Part shown: piece by piece, positions 14,608 through 22,934 of the stretch
Layout: each line of letters begins with the position of its first letter
Numbering within the stretch: the stretch's first letter is position 1
Source: Alphaproteobacteria bacterium UBA7314
GTDB taxonomy: Bacteria > Pseudomonadota > Alphaproteobacteria > MPNO01 > UBA830
Direction of reading: 5' to 3'
Assembly (NCBI GenBank): GCA_002471575.1
Contig: DKQG01000017.1
Coordinates: forward strand, 1 to 26,537
DNA length: 26,537 nucleotides
Position numbers and translations under genes: made by a program
Notes under the pieces: model-generated
Told to the model about the DNA's origin: nothing
Databases searched by the model: none
What the model saw: only the letters and a program-made list of their open reading frames with translations

Positions 14608-15669
14608 GTGGCAACCAAACCGAAGGCTGCCAACGGCAAGTCTAAAGCTGTGCCGAAATCCAAAGTAGCGGTGGAAGGCAAAAACGACGACATTGGCGAG
14701 GAAACGCGGCTTGCGCTGTGGCGTTCGCTGCTGGAAATCCGCCATGTCGAACAACGTGCCTACGATTTGTTCCTGCAGAACCTGATCAAGGGCACGTCGC
14801 ATCTGGCGTTGGGGCATGAAGCCGTCGCCGCCGGGTTCGCCACCGCCATGGAAAAGGACGACTGGACGTTCTGCACCTATCGTGGCCATCACCACACGCT
14901 GGCGCGGGGCGCGTCGATGGAAGGCGTGCTGGGCGAGCTGATGGGTCGCGAATGTGGGCTACTGCAGGGCAAGGGCGGGTCCATGCACCTGACCTCCGTC
15001 GAACACGGCGCCATGGGCTCCTACGCCATCATCGGCGCGCATCTGCCCATCGCCATGGGTGCGGCGTGGACGTCCCAGTACAAAGATACCGGCCAGGTCT
15101 CGGTCTGCTTCTTTGGCGATGGGACAACCAATATCGGCGCCTTTCACGAGGCTCTTAATATGGCGGCGGTCTGGAAGCTGCCGGTGGTGTTCGTCTGCGA
15201 AAACAACCTCTACATGGAATACACGCCTATCAAAGACGTGACGGCGGTGGAAAACCCCGCCGGCGACCGGGCAGCGTCTTACGGCCTGCCCAAGATCGTT
15301 ATTGACGGCAACGATGCCGACGAGGTCTACCGCACGGCGCAGGAGGCGTATGCTAAGGCCCGCGCGGGGGAAGGGCCGTCGCTGATCGAGTGCCTGACCT
15401 ACCGACACTCCGGCCATTCCCGCGCCGATCCCGGCGATTACCGCCCGCTAGGCGAGCTAGAGGCGTGGCTTAAGAAGGACCCGGTGCCCAGGTACAGGAA
15501 CCGCCTTGCCGAGTTCGGTATCGACCGGAAGGTGATCGATGGCATGGATGCCGAGGTGCTGGCCCAGGTCGACGAGGCGACGGAAATTTCCAAGGCCTCA
15601 CCCGCGCCGGGACTGGAGCTTGTCGACGTTGATGTCTGGGCCGATGGAGGCACAGCATGGCGGAACTGA
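14608..15669 (+). CDS. 2-oxoacid dehydrogenase E1 component, alpha subunit (pyruvate/acetoin dehydrogenase type)
   Basis: A 353-residue thiamine-diphosphate enzyme subunit. The cofactor motif runs from GDG (170-172) to NN (199-200), and the active-site YRGHHHTLARG (91-101) and GKGGSMH (121-127) blocks are intact. With the beta subunit it decarboxylates a 2-oxo acid (or cleaves acetoin) and passes the acyl group to the lipoyl arm of E2. A Lys/Ala-rich N-terminal tail of about 25 residues precedes the fold. The start is a GTG with a strong AAGGGAGG 6 bases upstream. Its 3' end overlaps the E1-beta gene by 13 bases. Substrate not decidable from sequence; PDH, branched-chain and acetoin types are all possible. 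Confidence 0.88.
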   Translation: MATKPKAANGKSKAVPKSKVAVEGKNDDIGEETRLALWRSLLEIRHVEQRAYDLFLQNLIKGTSHLALGHEAVAAGFATAMEKDDWTFCTYRGHHHTLARGASMEGVLGELMGRECGLLQGKGGSMHLTSVEHGAMGSYAIIGAHLPIAMGAAWTSQYKDTGQVSVCFFGDGTTNIGAFHEALNMAAVWKLPVVFVCENNLYMEYTPIKDVTAVENPAGDRAASYGLPKIVIDGNDADEVYRTAQEAYAKARAGEGPSLIECLTYRHSGHSRADPGDYRPLGELEAWLKKDPVPRYRNRLAEFGIDRKVIDGMDAEVLAQVDEATEISKASPAPGLELVDVDVWADGGTAWRN

Positions 15670-16634
15670 CCTATCGCGAGGCGGTGGCCGATGCCATCGC
15701 CCAGGAAATGCGCCGTGATGAGGACGTCGTTTTTCTCGGAGAGGATGTGGGCGCCGCCGGCGGCGTGTTCAAGGCGACCGTCGGGTTGCTGAACGAATTC
15801 GGCTCGGTCCGTGTGCGTGACACGCCGATCTCTGAACAGGCCATTCTCGGCGCCGCCATGGGGTCGGCGATGACGGGTCTCCGGCCGATCGCCGAGATTA
15901 TGTTTTCCGACTTCCTCGCCGTCTGCTGGGACATCGTTGCAAACGAGATCGCCAAGGCGCGCTACATGACCGGTGGTCAGATGAGTATGCCGCTCGTGAT
16001 CCGCACGGCCAACGGCGGTGGTTCGCGCTTCGGCGCGCAACATTCTCAGTCGGTGGAGAACTGGGCGATGATGGTGCCGGGCCTGAAAGTGGTGGCGCCG
16101 TCGACGCCGGCGGATGTGAAAGGTCTGCTGGCAGCCGCGATCCGCGACCCGGACCCGGTGATGTTCTTCGAACAGAAATCGCTCTATCCCATAAAGGGTG
16201 AGGTGCCGGACGGCGAACTGGTGCAAGAACTCGGTACCGCCAAAGTGCTGCGCGACGGCGGCGACGTGACCATCGCCGCACTTGCCGCCATGGTGCCGCG
16301 CGCACTCGACGCAGCGGGGACGCTGGCGTCTGACCACGGTATCGAGGCGACGGTAATCGACCTGCGGTCGCTGGTGCCGCTGGATACGCAGACCATCCTG
16401 TCGGAGGTCTCGAAGACCGGCCGGCTGGTCACGGTCGAGGAAAATCCCCGGCTTTGCGGCTGGGGCGCAGAAATCGCGTCCATCGTGGCGGACGAGATCT
16501 TCTGGGATCTCGACGGGCCCGTGATCCGTATCACCACGCCGCATATCCCGCTGCCCGCGGCGGATGCTCTGGAAGATGCAACCATGCCGTCGGCGGAGCG
16601 CATCGTGCGCGAAATCGTCGAAAAGCTCGATTAG
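15657..16634 (+). CDS. 2-oxoacid dehydrogenase E1 component, beta subunit
   Basis: A 325-residue transketolase-like beta subunit. Family blocks: LTYREAVADAI, FLGEDVG, the DTPISEQ motif with the cofactor-activating Glu E60, and a C-terminal transketolase-C domain with VEENPRLCGWGAE. It has no lipoyl extension, unlike PdhB of some alphaproteobacteria, so it resembles the acetoin/branched-chain class in layout. GGAGG lies 6 bases before the ATG, which itself is inside the end of E1-alpha, so the two are translated together in a 1:1 ratio. The E2 gene follows after 10 bases. Confidence 0.88.
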   Translation: MAELTYREAVADAIAQEMRRDEDVVFLGEDVGAAGGVFKATVGLLNEFGSVRVRDTPISEQAILGAAMGSAMTGLRPIAEIMFSDFLAVCWDIVANEIAKARYMTGGQMSMPLVIRTANGGGSRFGAQHSQSVENWAMMVPGLKVVAPSTPADVKGLLAAAIRDPDPVMFFEQKSLYPIKGEVPDGELVQELGTAKVLRDGGDVTIAALAAMVPRALDAAGTLASDHGIEATVIDLRSLVPLDTQTILSEVSKTGRLVTVEENPRLCGWGAEIASIVADEIFWDLDGPVIRITTPHIPLPAADALEDATMPSAERIVREIVEKLD

Positions 16635-16644
16635 GACGGTTGAG

Positions 16645-17895
16645 ATGGTGATGGATGTGATTATGCCGCAGCTGGGCGAGACCGTGTCGGAAGGCAAGGT
16701 GTCGGTCTGGCATGCCAAGGTCGGCGACGAAGTGTCGAATAAGACCCCATTGTTCGATGTGACGTCGGATAAGGTGGAGATGGAAGTCCCCGCGCCTGCC
16801 GAGGGCACGCTGCTGGAAATCCGTATCGAGGCCGGGGCCACCGTGCCGGTGGGCGAGGTCGTCGCTATCATCGGCAAGGAGGGTGAGGAAATTCCCGCGG
16901 CGTCGGAGGCCGCGCCCGCTAGGGCTGGGTTGCCCGAACCGGCCGCGGTGGCATCCGTCCGGACGGCTGCGGTGAAAGCCTTAAACCGCGATGCCAACGG
17001 CAATCCGCTATCGCCCGCCGTTCGCCGCCTGATCGCCGAAAACAATCTTGATACTTCGGCTATTGCTGGCACCGGCGCCGGGGGTCGGATCAAGAAGAGA
17101 GACGTGCTTGCCCATCTCGATGTCGGCGGAGCAGGGACGGCGGCGCGCTCTGTCCCGTCACCCGCGCCAATGCAGATCACCGGCGAGACCGAGATGATCC
17201 CGTTCAACAATCTCCGCAAGATGACCGCCGAGCACATGGTCCGGTCCAAGGCGACCAGCCCGCATGTGCTGCAGGCGGTCGAGGCCGATTTCGGCCGCGT
17301 CGCTCGGGCACGTGAAAACACATCGCGCCAGTGGAAGGAACGCGAAGGATTCTCTCTTACTTACCTGCCGTTCGTCGCCCGCGCGGTGTGCACGGCGATC
17401 CGGGATTTCCCGCGGGTGAACGCGCAGATCGAGGGCGAAAGTCTGGTGGTGCACCGCCGTGTTAACCTTGGGATCGCGGTCGATCTCGATTTCGACGGGT
17501 TGGTGGCCCCAGTGGTGAAGGATGCTGACCGCATGTCGCTGCCGGAACTGGCCCGCGCGGTCCGCGAAGTATCGGAGCGCGCACGTGCCAACAGGCTGAC
17601 GCCCGACGATTTTATTGAGGGCACTTACACGATCTCCAATTCGGGGGTGTTCGGCACCATGATCACCGCGCCGATCATCAACCAGCCGCAGGTGGCGATC
17701 CTCTCGATCGACGGGATTACCAAGAAACCGGTGGTGGTCGAAAACACTGACGGCGAATCCATCGCGATCCGCCCGGTTGGCGTGCTGGCACAGAGCTTCG
17801 ACCACCGCGCCATGGATGGTGCCTATTCGGCCGCGTTCCTCCACCGGGTCCGCGAGATCATCCAGACAACAAATTGGGCGACGCTCGTTTCGTAG
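16645..17895 (+). CDS. 2-oxoacid dehydrogenase E2 (lipoyl acyltransferase)
   Basis: A 416-residue E2 protein with three parts: one lipoyl domain (about 1-80; lipoylated K43 in TSDKVEMEV), a peripheral-subunit-binding domain (about 125-155; SPAVRRLIAENNLD, then GTGAGGRIKKRDVL), and the CoA-dependent acyltransferase core with H387 and D391 in SFDHRAMDG. It forms the complex core and hands acyl groups to CoA. The N-terminus VMDVIMPQLGETVSEG marks the start; ATG at 16645 has AGGA upstream and a second ATG follows two codons later. No E3 (dihydrolipoamide dehydrogenase) gene lies in the window, so E3 must be shared. Last gene of its operon, followed by repeat copy 4. Confidence 0.9.
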   Translation: MVMDVIMPQLGETVSEGKVSVWHAKVGDEVSNKTPLFDVTSDKVEMEVPAPAEGTLLEIRIEAGATVPVGEVVAIIGKEGEEIPAASEAAPARAGLPEPAAVASVRTAAVKALNRDANGNPLSPAVRRLIAENNLDTSAIAGTGAGGRIKKRDVLAHLDVGGAGTAARSVPSPAPMQITGETEMIPFNNLRKMTAEHMVRSKATSPHVLQAVEADFGRVARARENTSRQWKEREGFSLTYLPFVARAVCTAIRDFPRVNAQIEGESLVVHRRVNLGIAVDLDFDGLVAPVVKDADRMSLPELARAVREVSERARANRLTPDDFIEGTYTISNSGVFGTMITAPIINQPQVAILSIDGITKKPVVVENTDGESIAIRPVGVLAQSFDHRAMDGAYSAAFLHRVREIIQTTNWATLVS

Positions 17896-17923
17896 AGGTA
17901 GAACCGGATATCGAAAGTAGTTT

Positions 17924-17994
17924 GTCATTCCTGTACCGGCGCGGATCTAATTGATACAAACGCAGAGAGAGACCGTCGCCTGAGCGGGGATGAC
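17924..17994. repeat. Intergenic inverted repeat, GTCATCCCCGC type, copy 4
   Basis: Left arm begins GTCATTCCTGTACCGGC (17924), right arm ends GAGCGGGGATGAC (17994); more diverged than the other copies. It lies between the convergent E2 and LacI genes and may serve as a bidirectional transcription end. Confidence 0.6.
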
Positions 17995-18014
17995 AGCTAT
18001 AGGTGTACAGCAAC

Positions 18015-19037
18015 CTAAACCTCCGCCGTCGACCCGCGAACTATCAGTTCAGGCCGCAGGGTAGTTGCGCGTGCCGGTGAGTCCGGGGTTTCGATAAGCT
18101 CGATTAGTCGCCGCGCCGCTTCCCGCCCCAGCTCGTAATGCGGGATGCGGATGGTGGTCAGCGGCGGCGACAGGCGGTCGACGAAGGGCATATCGTTGAA
18201 GCCGGTTACGGATATATCGCCCGGGCAGGATAGACCGGCATCGGCGATCGCCTCGTAGGCACCCAGTGCCAGCAAGTCGTTAGCCGCGACGATAGCGGTG
18301 AATTCCTGGCCGTCCGAAATGAGCTGGGCGGCGGCGCGCAGGCCTTCGTCTTCCGAAAAGGCATTTGTTTCCACGACCAGTTTTTGCTCTGATAGCAGTT
18401 CTTTCGCCCCCATGACGGACAGAAATCCCTCGCGCCGCGCATTGCCGGTCGATAGGGTCTGCGGCCCCGCGATATGAGCGATCCGCCTGTGTCCCAGTTC
18501 CTTCAAGTGGCGGACGGCCAGCGAGATACCCAGTACGTCATCATTGACGATGGACGATACACCGTCGGCGTCGGCGGTCCGGTTCACTAAGACGACCGGT
18601 AGTCTGTCTTTCAGGAATTCGGCGATGAGCGGATCGTCGCGCCGGGCGGTCGCAAGGATGAGCCCGTCGACTTGGCGTGCCCGCATCGTGGCGACAGCAT
18701 CCATTTCTCGGCTGACGATGTTGTCGGTGTTGCCGAGGATCGCAGTATAACCATTGGCGCCGAGGCCGTCTTCGATCCCCCGGATGATCGGCGGAAACAG
18801 CGGATTCGTGATATCCGGGATCAGCACGCCTATGGTGCTTGTACGGTTAGTGCGTAGTCCCCGTGCCGCTTGGTTGGGACGGTAGCCGAGTTCGTTCGCC
18901 ACTGTAATCACCTTGTCGACGACTTCCGGTGTGATCCGGCCACGTGTCACCGGGTTGAGCACGCGAGACACCGTCGAAGGATGTACGCCGACGCGTTCCG
19001 CTACTTCCCTGATCGTTACCCGGCTTCTGTTCGACAT
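18015..19037 (-). CDS. LacI-family transcriptional regulator
   Basis: A 340-residue LacI/GalR-type repressor: N-terminal helix-turn-helix VTIREVAERVGVHPSTVSRV (7-26), hinge helix around GYRPNQAARGL, then a periplasmic-binding-protein-like ligand domain opening TIGVLIPDITNPLFPPII. It is divergent from the dehydrogenase/TauE operon, and the 167-base gap holds the palindrome TGTGCAAACGATTGCACA. A near-identical, perfect palindrome lies before the M24 operon upstream. This gives a likely regulon: itself, 13177-17895 and 19205-21673. The inducing ligand is unknown; metabolites of the controlled pathway are the usual inducers. Confidence 0.92.
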   Translation of the reverse strand: MSNRSRVTIREVAERVGVHPSTVSRVLNPVTRGRITPEVVDKVITVANELGYRPNQAARGLRTNRTSTIGVLIPDITNPLFPPIIRGIEDGLGANGYTAILGNTDNIVSREMDAVATMRARQVDGLILATARRDDPLIAEFLKDRLPVVLVNRTADADGVSSIVNDDVLGISLAVRHLKELGHRRIAHIAGPQTLSTGNARREGFLSVMGAKELLSEQKLVVETNAFSEDEGLRAAAQLISDGQEFTAIVAANDLLALGAYEAIADAGLSCPGDISVTGFNDMPFVDRLSPPLTTIRIPHYELGREAARRLIELIETPDSPARATTLRPELIVRGSTAEV

Positions 19038-19140
19038 TTGCGTTGCCCGTTTGTTGGCGTTCCGGCCTTCTCCACGTGAGCGGATTCAGAGTGCAATACC
19101 TTGCTATTCTATCGGCGCTGGCGGTACAGTATGCAACAAC

Positions 19141-19158
19141 TGTGCAAACGATTGCACA
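19141..19158. promoter_or_regulatory. LacI-family operator, site 2
   Basis: TGTGCAAACGATTGCACA, palindromic except for the central pair of the core. It lies between the divergent LacI gene and the dehydrogenase gene and overlaps the latter's -35. The 13 bases TGCAAACGATTGC match site 1 at all but one position. Confidence 0.8.
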
Positions 19159-19180
19159 TATATCCATAAGCATCAATAAT
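19152..19180 (+). promoter_or_regulatory. Candidate promoter of the dehydrogenase/TauE operon
   Basis: TTGCAC (19152-19157), 17 bases, then AATAAT (19175-19180), 5 of 6 matches to TATAAT. The -35 is inside the operator, exactly as at 13067-13095. Confidence 0.55.
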
Positions 19181-19204
19181 GGACGATTTTCGGGAGGGGG
19201 CATC

Positions 19205-20143
19205 ATGTCTGTGCAGGATTTATCGCAACACAAAATCGGGTGGATCGGCGCGGGCCGCATGGGTTTTGCCATGGCGCAGCGGTTACTGGAGGGCGGCGCC
19301 GACGTCGCGGTGTGGAACCGGACCAAATCCAAGGCCGAGCCGCTGGCCGGCAACGGGGCGACCGTGGTCGAGAGCCCGGCGGATCTGGCAGACCGGGATA
19401 TCGTGTTCACGATGGTCGGCGGACCGGCGGATTTCGTGCAGGTAACGCTCGGTGATGGCGGTGTGCTGGCGCAGGACCAGAAGCCGAAGATGCTGATTGA
19501 TTCGACCTCCGTCGATGAGGCGGCGTCTTCCGAAGTCCGCGAGGCGGCTGAACAGATGGGTGTGCATATGTTAGCCGCGCCTGTTTCGGGCAATGCCAAA
19601 GTGGTTAAGGCTGGCAAGTTGACCTTTGCGGTCTCCGGGCCCGAGGCGGCTTATGACGAGGCGCGGCCCTATCTCGATGCCATCGGGCGCGGTTCGTCCT
19701 ATGTCGGTGAAGGTGAACTGTCGCGTTTCATCAAGATCTGCCACAACGTGATGCTAGGCGTGGTGATCCAAAACATGGTGGAAATCACCGTGTTGGCGGA
19801 AAAGGCCGGAGTGCCGCGGTACGCCTTCCTCGATTTCCTGAACAACAGCGTTATGGGCTCGATGTTCACGAAGTACAAATCACCGTCGCTCGTCAATCTC
19901 GATTACTCGGTAACGTTTACGCCCGAGCTGCTGCTTAAGGATCTCGATCTCGGTCTCGCGGCAGCGCGCGCCAACGGCGTGCCCATGCCGGTGACCACGG
20001 CGGCCCGAGAAGTCGTACAGATGCTCATCGGTAACGGTTATACGGAAGAGGATTTCGCCGCGCTGCTGTCGATGCAGGCAAAGGCGTCGGGCCTCGATCT
20101 TAAATCCGAAGACGAAAAGGTGCTGGACGGGCTGTCGGACTGA
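19205..20143 (+). CDS. Beta-hydroxyacid dehydrogenase (3-hydroxyisobutyrate dehydrogenase family)
   Basis: A 312-residue NAD(P)-dependent oxidoreductase. It has the Rossmann motif GAGRMG (15-20), an NRTKSK stretch after the second strand that suggests NADP, the substrate loop APVSGN (125-130), and the catalytic Lys K177 with N181 (FIKICHNVMLG). The family interconverts 3-hydroxy acids and semialdehydes: 3-hydroxyisobutyrate, tartronate semialdehyde, sulfolactaldehyde and others. APVSGN differs from the usual DAPVSGG, so the substrate may be atypical. GGGAGGGGG lies 4 bases before the ATG. It heads an operon with two TauE/SafE permeases behind a LacI-type operator. Valine catabolism is possible, given HIBCH-like and enoyl-CoA hydratase genes 3-5 kb away, but the regulation points to a separate pathway. 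Confidence 0.85.
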   Translation: MSVQDLSQHKIGWIGAGRMGFAMAQRLLEGGADVAVWNRTKSKAEPLAGNGATVVESPADLADRDIVFTMVGGPADFVQVTLGDGGVLAQDQKPKMLIDSTSVDEAASSEVREAAEQMGVHMLAAPVSGNAKVVKAGKLTFAVSGPEAAYDEARPYLDAIGRGSSYVGEGELSRFIKICHNVMLGVVIQNMVEITVLAEKAGVPRYAFLDFLNNSVMGSMFTKYKSPSLVNLDYSVTFTPELLLKDLDLGLAAARANGVPMPVTTAAREVVQMLIGNGYTEEDFAALLSMQAKASGLDLKSEDEKVLDGLSD

Positions 20144-20174
20144 CATTTCACGATTTGCCTGTTATGTCAGGCGG

Positions 20175-20930
20175 ATGGAATTCGGTACCGATCTCTATTC
20201 CTTGAGCATCATCGGATTGGGACTGGCCCTTGGCGCATTCGTCAAGGGCCTGACCGGTATGGGGCTGCCGCTAGTCGCAGTCCCCTTCATGGCGAGTTTT
20301 CTGGGTGCTGAACACGCCATCGTGGTGATGCAGATACCGGGACTGGTATCCAACGCGTGGCTGGTCTGGAGCCACCGGCGCGAGGCAAAGACCACGCCGC
20401 TCAGATACGATATGATCTTGCCCGCCTGCGCGATGACCGTTGTCGGCGTATGGTTTCTGGATGTAACCGACGATCGTATCATCATCCTGCTGCTGGCCGT
20501 CGCGGTGGCATCCTTTCTGGCCTTACTGGTATTCAACCCGTCGTTCAAGCTGGATGGCGTCATCGGGAAGATCTGCACGCCTATATCCAGCATGGTCGGC
20601 GGTTTCGTGCAGGGGGCGGCCGGCGTGTCTGGACCACTGTTCTCCACGCTGATCATGTCGTTCCGCCTGCCCAAGGAGGGGTACGTGTTCTATAACGGTC
20701 TGGTATTTGGGCTGTTTAACCTGGTTCAGATCATTGCAATGCTGTCTTTGGGCATGTTCACCACCCAGCGCTTTTTCGAAGGCTGTATCGCCCTTGTTCC
20801 GCTGTTCGTTTTTCAGTTCCTCGGGATGCGGGTAATGGGCTACGCCAGCCCAAAGGTCTTCACCGGTGCTGTGGTCGCCGTGATCGTGGTGATGGAAATC
20901 AAGTTAGTGTGGGAAGGATTGGGACTGTGA
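20175..20930 (+). CDS. TauE/SafE-family membrane permease (first of tandem pair)
   Basis: A 251-residue permease of the TauE/SafE family, about eight hydrophobic helices in two repeats. The family signature GAFVKGLTGMGLPLVAVPFM (21-40) and the second-repeat MVGGFVQGAAGVSGPLF are present. Members export sulfite, sulfoacetate or related anions in organosulfur catabolism, though many have unknown substrates. It follows the dehydrogenase by 31 bases and overlaps the next permease by 4 bases (GTGA). Being under the LacI-type operator suggests export of a product or import of a substrate of that pathway. Confidence 0.87.
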   Translation: MEFGTDLYSLSIIGLGLALGAFVKGLTGMGLPLVAVPFMASFLGAEHAIVVMQIPGLVSNAWLVWSHRREAKTTPLRYDMILPACAMTVVGVWFLDVTDDRIIILLLAVAVASFLALLVFNPSFKLDGVIGKICTPISSMVGGFVQGAAGVSGPLFSTLIMSFRLPKEGYVFYNGLVFGLFNLVQIIAMLSLGMFTTQRFFEGCIALVPLFVFQFLGMRVMGYASPKVFTGAVVAVIVVMEIKLVWEGLGL

Positions 20931-21673
20931 CGCCGGAATCCCTGATTATCATTTTCGCCGCGCTGGCGATCGGATCCTTCGCGAAGGGCATGACCGGGCT
21001 CGGCTTGCCCCCGACCAGCATCGCCATCCTCGCGGTATTCTTCGGCGTAGAACACGCAATCGTTGTGACGACGATCCCGGTCGCGTTCTCAAATCTCCAG
21101 ATCGTCTGGCTGGCGCGCCACCGCTTTAAGGAAATCCCGCAGATCTGGCCACCCCTTCTTGCGGGTGCGCTGGGGGTCGGCCTAGGTACCTGGGTGCTGG
21201 CGACGTTGAACGAACGGACGCTGACAATCGTTCTTACAGTGTGGATCGCAATCTATCTAATGACCGTGCTGTTCAACCTGAAGATCGAGCCGGAAGGGAA
21301 AGCCGCGCGAGTGTTTTCGCCGGTTATCGCCGGCGGGGCGGGCATCTGCCAGGGAGCGGTGGGCATGTCAGGCCCCTTTATCGCGACCTGGGCGCACGCG
21401 ATGGGGTTCTTGAGGGAAACCTACGTCTTCGCCACGTCGCTGCTGTTTATGTCGATTTCGGTAACGCATGTGTTGGGCGTCGGCGTTGCTGGCCTGTACG
21501 ACCAAGAACGCATCGTGCAGGGCCTTCTGGCCATATTGCCGGTAATGATCTTTATCCCGCTCGGCATGCGCCTGACCAAGCGCGTCAGTCCGAGGGTGTT
21601 CAACCTGTTGATCATCGCCATCATCGCACTGATGGAAGTAAGACTGGTCTGGGGACTGATGACTGGTGGTTGA
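20927..21673 (+). CDS. TauE/SafE-family membrane permease (second of tandem pair)
   Basis: A 248-residue paralogue of the preceding gene: GSFAKGMTGLGLPPTSIAIL matches its GAFVKGLTGMGLPLVAVPFM, and both continue with EHAIVV. The second repeat has GGAGICQGAVGMSGPFIATW. The GTG at 20927 shares its last two bases with the upstream stop (GTGA), and GGAAGGA lies about 9 bases before it; a GTG at 20909 would add six residues. Two different small permeases made by coupled translation could work as a heteromer or as separate carriers. Confidence 0.87.
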   Translation: MTPESLIIIFAALAIGSFAKGMTGLGLPPTSIAILAVFFGVEHAIVVTTIPVAFSNLQIVWLARHRFKEIPQIWPPLLAGALGVGLGTWVLATLNERTLTIVLTVWIAIYLMTVLFNLKIEPEGKAARVFSPVIAGGAGICQGAVGMSGPFIATWAHAMGFLRETYVFATSLLFMSISVTHVLGVGVAGLYDQERIVQGLLAILPVMIFIPLGMRLTKRVSPRVFNLLIIAIIALMEVRLVWGLMTGG

Positions 21674-22076
21674 TTCTACGGGGCAATACTTCTCCGTCAT
21701 CCCTCCACCCCTCTCCGCAGGCGGGGATCTAATTTAAGCGACTGAATAATGGCCAAAAGACCCCGGTCTGCGCGGAAATGACGAATAAACTTCGATCGTC
21801 CTCTTCAGGATGAAGAGGCGGTTGCTGGCGATCAAGCGGGGCGGCGGCGCTGGGGGGCGTGCGCTGCTTGGCTTGCTGTTAGCTATTCTTATGCGCAGAC
21901 GCTCTACCCCTATGGTCTGAACCCGTGGTATGGCTTGCCGCTGCCGTAATCGGCTGTATCGTATGTGGCTATGACCATGGAATCGGCCGAGCGCCACTGG
22001 GCGGGCCGGGGAGGCGAATGGAAGGGCCGGACGCACGGACCGTAGTTGGCACGCTCTTTACAGGTAAGCCATCGGA
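21674..22076. other. 403-base intergenic stretch; repeat plus possible decayed ORF
   Basis: The left 110 bases hold inverted repeat copy 5. The rest (about 21810-22080) shows no intact gene. An ATG at 21810 opens a frame (MKRRLLAIKRGGGAG, then a hydrophobic ALLGLLLAIL) that stops at 21918-21920, while another frame from 21883 stays open to 22080 and includes a hydrophobic VVWLAAAVIGCIV; together they may be a frameshifted membrane-protein remnant. Its stop overlaps the hpnC ATG. I recognise no family, and it may be chance. Confidence 0.3.
21696..21782. repeat. Intergenic inverted repeat, GTCATCCCCGC type, copy 5
   Basis: Left arm GTCATCCCTCCACCCC... with an insertion before GCAGGCGGGGATCTAA; right arm ends CTGCGCGGAAATGAC (21782). 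It follows the second TauE gene and may aid transcription termination. Confidence 0.6.
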
Positions 22077-22934
22077 ATGAACAAGACACCTGCTAGCGAT
22101 GTCGAAATACCCACCGGCAAGGGAGCGGGGGATGAGAATTTTCCCGTCGGGTCGTTTCTGCTGCCCCGGAAACTTCGGCCGCATGTTGCGATTTTCTATA
22201 ACCTGGCCCGGGCGACGGACGATATCGCCGATAACGGCGAACTGACGCCTGAGGACAAGCTAAGCCGGCTCGACCGCTTTGAAAAGGCCCTGACCTGCAA
22301 CGTGATGGGCGATCCCGACCTGCAGAAATCCTATGCCGTCGCTCAAAGCAGCGAAGATACCGGCGTGCCGGTTCGCCACAGCGTCGACCTTATTCACGCC
22401 TTCAAGCAGGACGCAGTGAAACTGCGCTACAACGACTGGGACGACCTGATGGGATACTGTGCTCTGTCCGCATCGCCCGTCGGCCGGTTTCTGCTCGATC
22501 TGCATGGTGAAGACCCTGCCGGCTATCCATCGTCAGATGCGCTGTGCAACGCCCTGCAGGTGCTCAATCACCTGCAGGACTTGAGAAACGATTACCGGAC
22601 GCTGGACCGGATATACCTGCCCGGCGACTGGATGGCCGAGCAGGGGGTGACAGCCGGTGACCTGGATGCGGATGCCACCAGCCCGGGTCTCCGCGCGGTC
22701 ATCGACCGCTGTCTCGACGGTTGCGACCGGTTATTGGAAGACGCGCGCCGCCTGCCGGTACAGCTTGAAAACCGCCGTCTCAGGATGGAAGCCTCGGTGA
22801 TAGTGCGGCTGGCAGCCCGGCTGACGGTTCTGCTGCGCGAGGGCGATCCCGTTGCGGGGCGCGTCGAGCTGACGAAGGTCGACTTTCTGGATTGCGGCGT
22901 GCGTGGCATCGTCGCTGGATTGCTGCGGATCTAG
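22077..22934 (+). CDS. hpnC: Squalene/hydroxysqualene synthase HpnC
   Basis: A 285-residue trans-prenyl-transferase-fold enzyme. The HpnC opening GAGDENFPVGSFLLP (17-31) is clear. The two diphosphate/Mg sites are D48-D52 (DDIAD) and D168-D172 (LQDLRNDY). In the three-enzyme route HpnD makes presqualene diphosphate, HpnC converts it to hydroxysqualene, and HpnE reduces that to squalene, the hopanoid precursor. hpnC is usually followed at once by hpnD and hpnE; here the next sequence is an RraA-family fragment on the other strand, so the set is split or the partners lie elsewhere. The ribosome site is weak; upstream is possible decayed coding sequence. Confidence 0.9.
   Translation: MNKTPASDVEIPTGKGAGDENFPVGSFLLPRKLRPHVAIFYNLARATDDIADNGELTPEDKLSRLDRFEKALTCNVMGDPDLQKSYAVAQSSEDTGVPVRHSVDLIHAFKQDAVKLRYNDWDDLMGYCALSASPVGRFLLDLHGEDPAGYPSSDALCNALQVLNHLQDLRNDYRTLDRIYLPGDWMAEQGVTAGDLDADATSPGLRAVIDRCLDGCDRLLEDARRLPVQLENRRLRMEASVIVRLAARLTVLLREGDPVAGRVELTKVDFLDCGVRGIVAGLLRI

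Noticed and set aside
15438..17321. Long minus-strand open frame (627 codons) across E1-alpha, E1-beta and E2
   Set aside because: It is antisense to three well-recognised genes, has low-complexity Ser/Arg/His composition and no family motif; long antisense frames are common in GC-rich DNA.
21734..22036. Minus-strand 100-codon frame between the TauE and hpnC genes
   Set aside because: Its end lies in the inverted repeat and its product is Arg/Pro-rich without motifs; likely chance.
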